DNA of 64,000 nt, from NCBI GenBank assembly GCA_014155875.1, contig JACEFZ010017449.1, positions 367,001 to 431,000 of the forward strand. The letters run 5' to 3'. A program made the translations under genes and the position numbers. The notes under the pieces are model-generated. The model made no database searches. It was not told where the DNA came from and saw nothing but the letters and a program-made list of their open reading frames with translations. Each line of letters begins with the position of its first letter. The first letter of the stretch is position 1. This document shows, piece by piece, positions 1-10,845 of this stretch. Source of the stretch: Cepaea nemoralis. Taxonomy: Eukaryota; Mollusca; Gastropoda; Stylommatophora; Helicidae.

Positions 1-90
1 AATTGATAAACAGATCACCTGCATCATCCTGTTGCTATCAGTGTCAGTCTTAATCCCTGTCTTAAACGCAAGATATGGTATGTAAATTGT

Positions 91-210
91 GGGAGATTGC
101 ATCAGGTGAGACAGTAAAGAGCCATTAGTTTGGGAGCTTGCATCGGGGTAGACAGAAAAGGGAAATTTGTCTGGGAGATTGCATCAGGTGAGACAGAAAA
201 AATAAATTAG
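91..210. repeat. 41-bp minisatellite, about 3 copies
   Basis: A unit beginning GGGAGATTGCATCAGGTGAG recurs at 91, 132 and 173, a spacing of 41 bp each time, with a few substitutions. It lies just upstream of a LINE remnant and has no coding sense. The rest of 1-320 shows nothing recognisable. Confidence 0.8.
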
Positions 211-321
211 TAGAAAACAATACACCAGAGAGGCAGAGGATGATAGAGAAAAATGTATGTGGAAAGTTTAAACAGCTGAATAACAAATTATAATATTAAA
301 AAGTCATACTTATAATATAGT

Positions 322-1302
322 AACATATAAAGGCAGGAAATCAGACCCTTTCCAAATAACATCTGGCTTGAAACAGGGTGATGCACTATCGCCGCTACTC
401 TTCAATCTGGCTCTAGAGAAAGTTGTAAGGAAGGTAAAGGAGGAATGTGATATTGGAGGAGCATCCAATCTGCTTGGTTATGCAGATGATATAGATATTA
501 TAGGGCAAAGTGAACAAAAGACATTGGAAATATTGACTCACTTAAAGGGAAAAGCCCAACAAATGGGGCTGGTTATCATCCAAGATAAGACAGAATATAT
601 GGTAATTTCAAGAGACGGAATGGCTAAAAACTCTGGCCACATACAAATAGATAATATGACCATTAAAAGAACGGAAACATACAAATACCTGGGTACAATC
701 TTCAACTGCTCCAACACCATAAGGAAAGAAATACAAACTAGAATCAACTATGGAAATAAGATATACTATGCACTACAACATCTACTAAAATCAAAGACAA
801 ATGCGCTATCTCGTAACACCAAAATCACAATATACAAAACACTGATCAGACCAGTTGTGTTGTATGGCTCTGAAACCTGGAGTACAACGAAAGGAGACGA
901 AGCCTTGTTACAAACCTTTGAGAACAAAATTTTATGACGCATCTTTGGACCCATTAGGGATACACAAAGTGGAGAGTGGAAAAGAAGAAGTTACAAAGAC
1001 ATTTATGATCTGTTTAAGTCCCCGCTAATCACTCGTATCATGAAGGCTAATAGACTACAATGGCTGGGGCATATAGAAAGAATGGAAGATAATAGGGAAA
1101 CAAAACTTGCTTACACTCGGGAAATAAATGACCGTAGACCCCGAGGTAGACCAAGAAGACGGTGGAGAGATAATACATTTACGGACCTACAAGCACTTGG
1201 AATCAATGACTGGCAAGAGAAGGTCCACCAGAGAGACGAATGGAGACGGATTGTATCTGCAGCAAAGAACCTCAATGGCTCGGAACACTTAAGAAGAAGA
1301 AT
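322..1302 (+). pseudogene. LINE reverse transcriptase C-terminal remnant
   Basis: This is the 3' two thirds of a non-LTR retrotransposon ORF2. The frame is open from before 322: LKQGDALSPLLFNLALE is the RT region before the catalytic box, and GYADDIDIIG carries the YADD catalytic aspartates. The thumb-like part reads ETYKYLGTIF and RPVVLYGSETW. A single TGA near 936 interrupts the frame. It then continues through WLGHIERMEDN and the basic RRPRGRPRRRWRDN motif typical of LINE C-termini, ending near 1302. The 5' half (endonuclease, RT fingers) is absent, as usual for 5'-truncated copies. The first in-frame codon often taken as a start (368) is TTG, so no true start exists here. Clade (RTE or Jockey-like) not decided. 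Confidence 0.9.
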
Positions 1303-1321
1303 ATTAAAAAGTCGCTTTAAA

Positions 1322-1546
1322 GTTGACAGGGTCGACTTTATTGCACCAGGTTTTATCCTATATGGCTCGGTCTCTTTCTGCAGCATGGAAAGCGTCGCAC
1401 AAAGCACGAACTTTTAGCAACAACCCACAGGAGTCTCCGAAACATTTAACTCGTAAACTGAAGGATGCGGCCCGGAATCGAACCCACAACCTTCGGAGCA
1501 CGAGTCAAACGGTTTGACCACTTTGCCACAGAGACTCCCAAATTAG
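1322..1546 (-). mobile_element. SINE3, tRNA-derived, full-length copy
   Basis: Read on the minus strand, it begins near 1546 with a tRNA-like head: an A box around TGGCAAAGTGGTCA and a B box GGGTTCGATTCC. The body contains GGAGACTCCTG and the motif CGTGCTTTGTGCGA, and the 3' end is TGCAATAAAGTCGAC. The same order recurs at 20268-20410, 32835-33073 and 51935-52070, so this is a dispersed family. RNA polymerase III transcription is inferred from the two boxes. Confidence 0.8.
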
Positions 1547-1655
1547 AATATAAGCAGCACCTAATTTGTTAACATATCAGATGAAAAGATTGGCGTGTCA
1601 TGATAGCTAATTATGACAGGAGAGTCATGATAACCAACATAGTATCGGAGGGTTA

Positions 1656-2065
1656 ACTTCTTCTTCTGCTGCGTTCATCCGGAATATTTTTGGACGTAAC
1701 TGCGTTGTCTTGTTTACAGCAGAGTTGTGATATTTGCACCTATTAGCGACTTCTGCAGGCATTTGTTGACCAGATTAACCTTCCCGGGTGTTTCTTAGGA
1801 CGGTCAACTCTCACTGTTGTGGTGTTATCCCCATCCCAGCTGGTCCATTCAGGGCAGTCGGAGACATAACGTTCAGCCCTCAAGAGAAGGCAGGGGCAGA
1901 CCTTGGGCATTCTCCGCCATCCATGGAGGCTTCCATAATTGCAGAGCTGACACATAGCGCTCTGGTACTGGGCTCACCCAAGGAATCGTCACGTCCTGCA
2001 CATGGCTGCTTAGCCTCACTTCCATATATTGGGCCTCTCGTCTACCATATTCTGCTCCTCAGGTA
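1656..2065 (-). mobile_element. LINE 3' end with (GAA)n tail, family R-GAA
   Basis: The minus strand holds a 3'-terminal LINE piece ending in a short GAA/AAG tail (plus strand CTTCTTCTTCTG near 1660). It is flanked by a 9-bp direct duplication GGAGGGTTA at 1647-1655 and 2066-2074. A minus-strand open frame (1955-1743) is cysteine-rich (MCQLCNYGSLHGW) and is probably the end of an ORF. Shorter copies of the same end occur at 28698-28846 and 33152-33305. The element interrupts a 28-bp minisatellite. Clade unknown. Confidence 0.75.
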
Positions 2066-2069
2066 GGAG

Positions 2070-2520
2070 GGTTATGATAGCTAATGTATGAAATGAGAGT
2101 CATGATAAACAATGTTGGATTGGAGAGTCACAATAACCAATGTAGGATTGGAGTCATGATAACCAATGTAGAATTGGAGAGTCACAATAACAATGTAAGA
2201 TTAGAGTCATGATAACCAATGTAGAATTGGAGAGTCACATTAACCAATGTAGGATTGGAGTCATGATAACCAATGTATTATTGGAGCCATGATAACCAAT
2301 ATAGGATAAGAGAGTCATGACAACCAATGTAGAATTGGAGAGTCATGATAACCAATATAGGATTGGAGGGTCATGATAACCAATGTAGGATTGGAGAGTC
2401 ATGATAACCAATTTAGGATTGGAGTAATGATACAATAGCTAATGTAGGAGTGGAGAGTCCTGATACGATAGCTAATATAGGAGTGGAGAGTCACTATACA
2501 ATATGCAATGTGGGATTGGA
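2070..2520. repeat. 28-bp minisatellite (GATAACCAATGTAGGATTGG)
   Basis: About 15 degenerate units of GAGAGTCATGATAACCAATG followed by TAGGATTG, alternately 23-30 bp long. A small piece of the same array lies at 1597-1651, on the other side of the (GAA)n LINE end, so the array predates that insertion. Confidence 0.85.
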
Positions 2521-2599
2521 CCGTCTTCACAACCAGAATGGGTTTGGGGGTGGATGACTAGGTCACTCTGAGCCAGGTATGTATACTACTCACCCCTAT

Positions 2600-2965
2600 T
2601 AACAAACCTCTGGAGCCATCTACATATGCTAGTCCTCGCCACCTGTAGCCATCTTCTCAATCACCACTCTACAACTACTGCACCACCCACTGCCAGTAAC
2701 TAACACCTAAAGACATCTATTTATTCACACTTTACTTCTATAACACCAAATATAACCTCAATCCCCATAGAAAAATGCTAATCAATACCACCTGGAGCCA
2801 TCTACATATGCTAGTTATTGCCACATGGAAGCATCCACTTAATCACCAATCTATAATCTACCGCACCACCCACTGCCAGTAACTAACACCTGGAGACACC
2901 TATTCATTCACACTTTACTTCTATAACACAAAATATAACCTCAATCCCCAAAGAAAAACAACTTA
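2600..2965. repeat. 182-bp tandem duplication
   Basis: Two copies of a C/A/T-rich 182-bp unit: TGGAGCCATCTACATATGCT occurs at 2611 and 2793, and CACCCACTGCCAGTAACTAA recurs at the same spacing. No open frame of note. The following 2966-3405 shows no recognisable feature. Confidence 0.8.
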
Positions 2966-3409
2966 CTTATTCACCACTTCAACCTTCTTTACACCACCCA
3001 TAGCTATCAACTCAATCTAAAGACGATCCTCAACAACAAATCTTCTGCATGTGACAACAATCAATTAACCTGTTGTAACTTAAACATTGAGTACCCAGCC
3101 CATAGCTCTGCCCTGTACTTTATCTTTCTAGGTAATGCAACAATTTCCCATAAGCCCCTGAGAAAACTGTACCTTGGCTTTGTACAGAACCTTAATGGGG
3201 GTCATAGACTATCTTTGAGTTTAACATCAATAACAACAACAGACAGAAATAAGTGCTTAAGAATGTTATCTGGTTTATATAAATACCATGCGCAGGATGC
3301 ATGTGATATTCAAGGTTCAAATATCATCTAGGTCTAGAAGTTTTTTACCTGGTACTTGTAAAAGTATACTAAGTGACTCCTAACACCTGAGTGTGATACA
3401 GCAGCCTAA

Positions 3410-3648
3410 AAGAAAAGCAAAGAATAGTAGCACTTTACCCTACCATTCATGTTTTAGAAGGTGAATAAGGACATCTTGTTATGTTAAAAGAAAAGCAAAG
3501 AATAGTAGCACTTTACCCTACCATACATGTTTTAGAAGGTGAATAAGGACATCTTGTTATGTTAAAAGAAAAGCAAAGAATAGTAGCACTTTACCCTACC
3601 ATTCATGTTTTAGAAGGTGAATAAGGACATCTTGTTATGTTAAAAAGT
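3410..3648. repeat. 78-bp tandem repeat, 3 near-identical copies
   Basis: The unit, containing AAAGCAAAGAATAGTAGCAC, recurs at exactly 78-bp spacing three times, with about one substitution (ATTCATG versus ATACATG). Such identity means recent amplification. It is not a CRISPR array: there are no variable spacers. Confidence 0.9.
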
Positions 3649-3654
3649 TAGTTG

Positions 3655-3905
3655 TATAGTCTTTACAGGACATAGCAGTCAACCCCAGCATTTTTTGGCT
3701 GTTTGTGATCTCTTGGCAAGTTTACATTCAGTAGTTTGCCACTGCTTTCTGAATGACCGGCAACCATAACATTTTATTAAAAAACTGAACACAAGGTGGT
3801 CTGCTGCCAAATCTCCCGCAGCTGTGTTTCAAATGCGGTGTGTAGGATTACGAATTGCTTCCGTAACCCCTTCACCATGGAGCAAGCATCTTGTCATGGC
3901 TGCCT
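3655..3905 (-). mobile_element. SINE1 copy (diverged)
   Basis: The plus strand shows the reverse complement of the SINE1 3' body: CTTTACAGGACATAGCAGTC, then CAGTAGTTTGCCACTGCTTT and a degenerate B-box region near 3830. It matches the copies at 8445, 10846, 47358, 52296, 53672 and 58649. The head is strongly mutated, so this is an old copy. Confidence 0.75.
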
Positions 3906-4059
3906 GCAGATAACAAAATTTATTGACTTGGTTAAAACGTATTCTTTTCCAGTGTAATATCACACTATGGTGTTATTTTTATCTTTGAACAACCATGGTT
4001 TCTGTTTCCCTGATGTTCATGCAAAGTCATTTTTTCATATTCTCTATTACTACAATGTG

Positions 4060-4190
4060 GTTAGTCTGAGACTGACTACCTCATCCAGTAAATAACGTTA
4101 ACTGCAAAACTCAACCAATTATGAACTCGTTTACAATGTGCTTGGCGTGAGTTGGTTGAGAACCTATATGAAAAAGAACTGATTAAAGAG
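4060..4190. repeat. Dispersed repeat R5 (LINE 3' end?)
   Basis: A stretch with GAGACTGACTACCTCATCC and then GGCGTGAGTTGGTTGAG resembles 9836-9896 and 49785-49905, two of which run into a GAA-rich tract. It is probably the 3' end of another LINE family. The stretch 4191-4834 shows nothing recognisable. Confidence 0.4.
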
Positions 4191-4834
4191 ACAATCTATT
4201 CATTGTCCTTGTACCCCTTTTATAATAATTTCAACAACCCATACCCCTCCCTGACACTTTTATTTTTCTAAAATTTGTATTCTACACCTAGTCAGAGTGT
4301 ATTATCTTCATTAAAATCATCATGATTATCATCCTTGTAAACAATACATGGAAAGTTTTCACTTGCCCTGTACCTCAACAACTACAACAACATGAACAGC
4401 AACAAACCTAGCTACCCACACCACTCTCCAACACCTCTAGTCTACATCTACTGTTGGTGTAACATTATCATCATCATAATCAACATCATCATCCTTGATC
4501 TAAAACAAAGCATGAGACTTCATTCAAGACCATTTTTAAAAAACACCATAAACTCCCAGTCAGTGTATCTCTCACTTCAACATAATATGCTAACCTTATT
4601 CTAAGAGAAGAGCTTTTATTCTTGCTTGGCTGAATTAGAATTCTTTTCTTTTCTTTAGACTTGTCCATGATTGGTTGGATATTGCAGCTGAAGTTTTCAA
4701 TTTGATGGGGTTGCCTTTGCTAGACCATCTCTACTTATTCATCTCTTATGACACGCATGGTAGGTTACAGTGTTGCTATTCTTTGCTTCACATACAGTCC
4801 CAGTAACACACAGGCAAAATGTTCACTTACTCTA

Positions 4835-5720
4835 CTAGAAGGCCTTGCTGTACGTCGCTTCGGTATATGTCATTTCGCTATAACATCATTGTCATATAGG
4901 GGACTAACTTTACGTCGCTACATTTCACCACAATATCATTTTGAGGCTGGCGATCAGACTGTTGATATCGGTAAAGTCCACGGTTTACCTCCAACCACGG
5001 TAGGGACAATTCATGCAGGTGCTGACAAAATCAAAGAGGGTGCTAAAAATGTAACCCCTCTGAGTGCTTCCAAGATCACTCGTACCAGAAGTATTCTTAT
5101 GGAGAACATGGAAGCACTATTTGCCATCTGGATTGAAGACCAGAATCAACAGAATATGCCTGTGAGCAGGATGGTTATCCAAGAGAAAGCAAAGTCTCCC
5201 TATGAAGATCTAGCTAAGAAAACGGGTGAGAGCAGTATTAGTAGTGCTGATGATAGTTTTGGAGTGAGTCGTGGTTGGTTTGAGCGCTTTAAGAAGCATT
5301 CACACCTGCACAACATTCAGACAACAGGTGAAGCAGCGAGTGCTGATACTACAGCTGCAGAGCATTTCCCTGCAGAGTAACAGGCCATGATTGAGGAGGG
5401 TGGTTACTGTGCAGCAGACATTGGACAAATTTTTTGTTCAAGCACAGAAGAGCCAGGAAAAGAGGCAGGAAGAGGTTACAGTTTCTTCCTCAAATGAAGA
5501 GGCAGAATTTAATGCCTCTACGTCCCAATAACTCTACCACTCGTCCTCCAACCCACCTCTATTTAGCCAATAAATATCAATAGCCATCAAAATAAACATT
5601 ACTGTGGTACACAATACACTGTATTTCATTTAATTCTATGGGAAATAGTGTTTTGCTATACGTTGTTTCACTTAACGTCGCTCCAAGAACGTAACCCCGA
5701 CGTTAATCGAGGCCTTCCAG
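4835..5720 (+). mobile_element. Tigger/pogo transposon, internally deleted
   Basis: An 886-bp element with terminal inverted repeats CTAGAAGGCC (left) and GGCCTTCCAG (right), flanked by TA on both sides (4833-4834 and 5721-5722), as expected for the Tc1/mariner/pogo superfamily. ACGTCG follows the repeat on both ends. It carries the N- and C-terminal parts of a Tigger transposase with the catalytic DDE centre missing. It is therefore a non-autonomous derivative, movable only in trans. Confidence 0.85.
4940..5520 (+). pseudogene. Tigger-type transposase, DDE core deleted
   Basis: The frame reads a CENP-B/Psq-type DNA-binding region (GKVHGLPPTTVGTI), then the second helix-turn-helix (MENMEALFAIWIEDQNQQ and SRGWFERFKKHSHLHN), as in Tigger1-like proteins. 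A TAA ends the frame at 5378-5380. The sequence goes on with MIEEGGYCAADIGQIF in the same register. Soon after, in another frame, comes a tail rich in Q, E and S ending at a TAA near 5528. The whole DDE catalytic domain that should lie between is absent. The frame continues upstream to an ATG at 4748, but residues before about 4940 come from the terminal repeat and flank and are unlikely to be real protein. Not functional. Confidence 0.85.
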
Positions 5721-5724
5721 TACA

Positions 5725-6155
5725 TTGCTGTACGTGCTGAAACATGGCCATTGAATAAACAATATGAGGGCCAAACTGAAGCTTTCCAACTGTGGCTATA
5801 TACATGAGCATGAAGATTACCATTTACTAGAGAAGACAACAACAAAAATACTACAAAAGCTGGGATTGAAGAAAACACTGAATGAGATCAACATCAAATA
5901 ATTAAAGAACTTCGGCCATATAAAAAGAGATAACTCCTTTTAAGGGATGCTCTGGAGGGATGGATGGAGGGGGGAGCATGCATGAGAAGATAATGCTACA
6001 GGTAAGTGGACAACATCAAGGATGGACTGGAAGAAGCTTATATGAATGCACCATGAGATGCAAGACACAAGATGTTATAGATCCAATACAGACTATCTTC
6101 AATGTGGAGATGCCACATGATGATAATGATGATGGTGAAGACGATGATGAAGGTA
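5725..6155 (+). pseudogene. LINE C-terminal fragment, (GAT)n tail
   Basis: Broken frames read LKNFGHIKRDNSF and then DGWRGEHA, DWKKLI and FNVEMPHDDNDD, the usual order of a LINE end (FGHIKR motif, basic GR-rich part, final helices). It finishes in a TGATGATAATGATGATGG tract near 6116-6155, the (GAT)n tail seen in other LINE ends here. Several frameshifts. Confidence 0.65.
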
Positions 6156-6204
6156 CAAATATACTGTACAGTAAACTATCAATTATGTGTCAGATGTTAG
6201 TCAG

Positions 6205-6603
6205 ATATTACTGAACTACTGTATGACAGTACGCAGTACTACCTGCTTTCTGTTAGCGCCGAATGTTGAACGGCACTCACCAAACCCAACACCACACATT
6301 GTGCCAACGGCTTCAGGCAGAGGAGTGTAACTGGGAGGGTACAAGCCTTATCCTAATGCGAGGAAATGCAACCTAAAGATTAAATGTCATGGCAATGCAG
6401 ACCAGGCCCTGGTCTAGGATGGAAGCTCCGACAGGCGGACAGTTAGAGCATTGCTTTGCTGATCAGGCAGCTTCTGCAACTTGTCTTGTTCCAGATGTAC
6501 TGGTGTTAGCGTTCCTCTGGAGTAAACCAGACAGACTGAGAGAGGGATCATGCTGCATGGGCAACACATGTTCTATTACATTCAAGACGGCAAGGTGCTA
6601 GTA
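6205..6603 (+). repeat. Dispersed repeat R1
   Basis: This ~400-bp block shares long runs with 20704-21262 (minus), 29938-30410 (plus, inside a mariner element) and 56490-56645 (minus). Examples are CTGTTAGCGCCGAATGTTG, TTGTGCCAACGGCTT and TTCCTCTGGAGTAAACCAGA. Other copies end in a CGGCAA sequence; this one stops at GACGGCAAGG. No tRNA boxes or transposase motif seen; class unknown. The following 6604-7115 shows nothing recognisable. Confidence 0.75.
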
Positions 6604-7119
6604 AGTCACTCAGTCAAATTATCACTATGTGAGGCTGTTACCCGATTCTCTACCAAAATAACCAAAACATGTTTCTTTCTTGCCTCATTCTATCCCATCA
6701 CATAGTTTCATTAGCTTATTCTGTATCAAGCAACTCACAAAGTATTTATTTGCTGCTGTATATTAATGTACAGTTCTGAACACCTGCCTTCGGCTGTTAT
6801 TTCATGACATCGCTTTATCCGGAATGTTACTTTAACTCAGTTTTTTAAACGCATTTTGTATATTGTCATTATTGTATTCCAACATATAAAAGTTTTTAAC
6901 TATATGTGGCAACTTCTTGGAATAGAAAGTTAAAATAACTGTCTTAGAGATAAAGAGTTACTCGACTCAGTCGTTGTTATTACCATATCATTGTAACTCA
7001 ACCTGCACCAGTTTCTGCGAATTGCAGCTATTGACAGAAATTTGACTGTGAAACATGGTTTATTTAGTTGTTAAGGATATCTAATAATCGTTGCAGAAGT
7101 AGTCTTCTGCAAGATGCAA

Positions 7120-7562
7120 AACATACCAATAAAAAGCTATGAATGCTAGTGAGAAAAGAATGTTAAAGTATTATATAGAGCCTATACTGTTGTACTGGTT
7201 TCTGAGGAGAATGCAAAGAATACCATGGACAAACAGAAAAACCAATGACCAAGTATTACAGGAAACAAATGAAAATCGTAAATTGATTAGAGCAATTAGA
7301 CGTAGACAGTCAAAAATTTTTGGACATGTTATAAGAAGAAATGAATTGGAGAACTTGGTGACAACTGGCAAGATCGAAGGGAACAGACCAAGGGGAAGAC
7401 CGAGAAGTAAATACCTGGATGGCTTGGCCACATGGCATGGTCGAGATAGGAACACTGAACTTATCCATGACTCTGGTGATCGAATGAAATGGTCAGTCAT
7501 GACTCTGGTGATCGAATGAAATGGTCAGTCATGACCGCCCACACTTTCCGGCATGGCACATG
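7120..7562 (+). pseudogene. LINE C-terminal fragment, GKIEGNRPRGRPR family
   Basis: The frame reads YYIEPILLYW, then WTNRKTNDQVLQETNEN, IRRRQSKIFGHVIRRNELEN and TTGKIEGNRPRGRPRSK, and ends HDSGD. It matches 15213-15431, 23727-24105 and 57425-58545 closely. About 20 residues after LLYW are deleted relative to the 57.4-kb copy. A 32-bp direct duplication of the end (ACTCTGGTGATCGAATGAAA, around 7465-7530) has shifted the terminal frame. It ends with CATGGCACATGATGGATGGA. Confidence 0.85.
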
Positions 7563-7975
7563 ATGGATGGATGGATACTGTTGTATACATGTGAAGCACT
7601 GACAATAAGTAGATAAGCTGAGAAACAATTACTGGCAATGGAAATTTGATTTTTGAGGGAAATTCAGTTACCATGCATGGACAGAAAAACAAATAATACA
7701 GTTCTTCAAGAAACAATCGAAAACTGTAAATTTATTAGAGAAATTATAAGTAAATCCAGATTTTCTGGGAATGTTATGAGGGTAAATAAATGTTAAAACT
7801 TAGTGACAATTGACAAACTTGATGATAAGTGAGCAAGGGGAAGGCAAAGAGGCGAATACCTGGGTGGTTTGGCCACAGAGCATTATCAGGACAAGAATAT
7901 AGACCTGATCTGAGACTGGTGATTGTGTGTGTCAGCAAATCATGATCACCCACTCTTATCAAATGTCACAGGGTG
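7563..7975 (+). pseudogene. Second, older LINE fragment of the same family
   Basis: Directly after the first copy, mutated frames read LLYTCEALTIS, MDRKTNNTVLQETIENCKF, NLVTIDKLDDK and GLATEHYQDKN, matching the same C-terminal region with many stops. It is an older copy in tandem with 7120-7562. The next stretch, 7976-8330, shows nothing recognisable. Confidence 0.7.
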
Positions 7976-8334
7976 ATGATAATAAGAGATGTAAAGAATT
8001 AAAGTAATCAGTTATCATCATTAACTTTTTCAACCCGAAGCAGTTGGTACTTAAAGTAACACATACATACATATGACAGAGTTAAAAGCCTTATGGAACA
8101 TACAGAGTTAATGCAATAATTGGGATAGAGATTTTTTTATTGTTAACAACTGGATGGAATAGACAGAATAAATGTACAGGTTTTGATTGGCACTTATAGA
8201 CGTAGAGGAAAGAAGTAAGATCACAGGACACAGTTGACAATATAAATTTGAAAGACATAGGGTGATTTATAATGTATTAAGATAAGCATAAAATCAATAG
8301 AGCAGGCAATAAATGTATAGTGAATTGTTCCATT

Positions 8335-8922
8335 GGAGGTTTTTTGTTTTTTTTTGCATTCATTGCTTTGAACTCCAGTCTAGCCCATACACATTCTACT
8401 TTTTATAGTGCACTGGACTGATTTTTGCGTGCAGATTTTTTTTTTTAATTGTTGCGTATCCCTTACGGGATGTTGCAGTCAACACCAGCATTTTTCAGCT
8501 GCTGTTGATGTACTAGGCAAGTGACTCAAGTGTTACGTTCAGTAGTTTGCCACTGCTTTCTGAACGACTGGCTCCCATACCAGCACGTTATAACACAACG
8601 CGATACGGTCTGCTGCACAAATCGGTCGCAGCTGAGCTTCGAACGCCTTGTACCCGGCTCACGAACTGCATTTGCAAGCCTTTGGCCATGGAGACCAGTG
8701 GATTAGCTTTCACTATTACCAGTGTCCCTTGCCATCAGGAGATGGAGAACTCACTCCTGCTTCTGAAGCACAACTGTAATTTGTGTCCCCAAATCAAGGA
8801 AGAGAAGGCAAAATTTTAGTCCAAGTGACCAGTGTAGGGGTTGAGCCCACTACCTTGGCATCAGCGCACAGGAAGTTCAAGAGCAACCGTTCTTATCTAT
8901 TCAGCCATGCTGACTTTTTCCA
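8335..8922 (-). mobile_element. SINE2, tRNA-Leu-like, split by a SINE1
   Basis: On the minus strand the head near 8920 reads GTCAGCATGGCTGAATAGAT (tRNA-like A box region) with a B box around GGGCTCAACCCC. The body runs to 8700, and the 3' part resumes at 8340-8440 (TGCACTATAAAAAGTAGAAT; CTGGAGTTCAAAGC). A SINE1 copy (8445-8698) separates the halves. The uninterrupted order is seen at 18902-19198. Confidence 0.75.
8445..8698 (-). mobile_element. SINE1 copy inside SINE2
   Basis: Reverse complement of SINE1: TTGCGTATCCCTTACGGGAT (3' end), CAGTAGTTTGCCACTGCTTT, and GAGCTTCGAACGCC near 8633 (B-box region). The T-run at 8438-8446 is its A-rich tail. It interrupts the SINE2 sequence between GCGTGCAGAT and GATTAGCTTT. 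The order of events is therefore SINE2 first, SINE1 second. Confidence 0.8.
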
Positions 8923-9896
8923 TTGGAGATGGATGAGCAGGTAAAAGAGGAAGAGCTGCTGGTATAGTATGAATTAGCATCTTTAATTCATAACTACTGA
9001 CCTTGAGTTTAGGTGTATGTAGCTGAAGAAATCTCACAGTAACATATAGACCCTTTCTTTCTTGAGATCATAAACTGCTCACCGCAGTACGAATGTGTGA
9101 GCCACGATAATAAAGATTAGTAGTAATATTTATGAACCTGACTAGAACATTCAACGAAATAATAAACCACACAAGTTCCAGGGTAAGACACAGCTGCAAC
9201 TGCCACACACTCCGGCCACAAGTGTTGGGAAATGCCAGCGTAGATATGAATTATGAAACTCCTGTAGTTCCCCTGTTGAAAGACGTGTACCAAAAATGTG
9301 TAGAGATAAAGCAACACGCAAATAGAAAATCGATATGACCTAGTCCAGGCGTGAAGGTTAGGTGTGTTTTGAGTGTTGATAGTCACAAACTGTCAGTGCC
9401 GGTACATGTAGTTTGTCAGGTTGTCGTTATGGAGGATAATAATATACAGTAACGTCCTTTGCTCTAGCCTTTCCAGCCAACCGTTACATGAAGATAGTAT
9501 TTTTATTACCATATAACTTTGACAACTCCTTCTATCCTAGACAGCCGTTACGGGTTACGTGTACTTGTAGCAACACTTCCCTGGGTGCATGTTAATTTTA
9601 GTAATGTTATTGACATTGTTCCCCGCGCCTGTTATATTACTATTATTACTATTAATTTAATCCCCGTGAATCATCTACTCTTTAACTTTCGCAGTCCATT
9701 AGGAAAGCAACGAACAGTGACACTGTAACCTCTCGTGCATGTCGTAAGAGCCGGCTAAGCAGATTTGACGTAGAACTGCCTACCTCACCCCGTAGTGTAT
9801 AATAATAATACTATAGTTACAAAAACCAACCAAGCATGAACAAGTCTACAGAGGATGGCTTGCGTGAGTTGGATTCATATACTCAACTCAACAACT
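8923..9896. other. No gene recognised; R5-like end at 9836-9896
   Basis: Short open frames on both strands at 9117-9386 and 9519-9728 have no recognisable motif. At 9836-9896, GGCTTGCGTGAGTTGG resembles repeat R5 and runs straight into a GAA tract, as expected of a LINE end. Confidence 0.4.
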
Positions 9897-9962
9897 GAAG
9901 AAGAAGAAGAAGAAGAAGAAGAAGAAGAAGAAGAAGAAGAAGAAGAAGAAGAAGAAGAAGAA
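9897..9962. repeat. (AAG)n microsatellite, ~66 bp
   Basis: Pure (GAA)n directly after an R5-like LINE 3' end, so likely derived from a retroposon tail. From 9963 to 10845 no gene or repeat is recognised; a plus-strand open frame at 10409-10864 has no motif I know. Confidence 0.9.
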
Positions 9963-10845
9963 TTTAATTTAATTCGTTATATTTAAATTACCTTGTCAAA
10001 AACGTTAACTTAATCCGCCGATTCGTCGTTGGATAACGGAAATTTGAGTTATAATTAATTTACCCATGCACAAGTCACAAAAACGTAAAGACTGATAAAT
10101 TACAAAAACCGTGCAGCATTCTCTAACGAATAAAATAGTATATAGAATTAAAAGTAGGCTGTAAATGTAACAACTCACCTTCAAAAGTGAAATCCCAAGT
10201 AAAACCGACAACTCACTCAAATGTATTTGTTGCCAACTTTGTGCCGTCTGCTAACTGAAGATTTTTTGCAGAGCTGCACTGCTTGCGTCGGTAAATAAAT
10301 CCAAATATTATCTAAATACCACCGGTAGAAACCAACAAGGCGTCCTGATAATGCAGTAAATTTATCAGTAACGTGAAAATATGAAAGTGCAATAAGGGGG
10401 GAAAGTCGGTGAAAGCTGGAGATAACGAAAAGTGGTGTGTGTTAGCACAACTTGGTGAGCTCCATTCTCCACGGCTTGTTCAAAAGGGGACACGGTTGGG
10501 GAGAACACACCACATCCGGCCTTGTGATTGGCTGCAGCTATCTTCCACGTTTCTCTGTGTCCTGAAATGTTTGTTTACCCGTCCCCAACCGACTCTACAT
10601 ACTGGTCTTCATTGTTTGTGTGTCTGCTTCTTTAACTCTTTATGTCATAGGCGAGTCGTGGAACCTCATAGTGGCTCCTGCCTCTATGGAACCGCGATCC
10701 CTTCAAAACAACAACAAATAGGCAAGTTTGTGATTAGTGTCATATCTACTATGCTGCTAACTAGAACTTCTAGAAGTTGTTTTTTTTTTTTTTTACTAGC
10801 CTGTTTTGGGTCTATGCTAAATTATTTAACTTACGTTATTCTGAT

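Noticed and set aside
1460..1546. Possible tRNA gene on the minus strand
   Set aside because: Same reasoning: head of SINE3, found again at 32990-33073.
3410..3648. CRISPR-like regular repeats
   Set aside because: Units are uniform and directly adjacent with no variable spacers; eukaryotic context.
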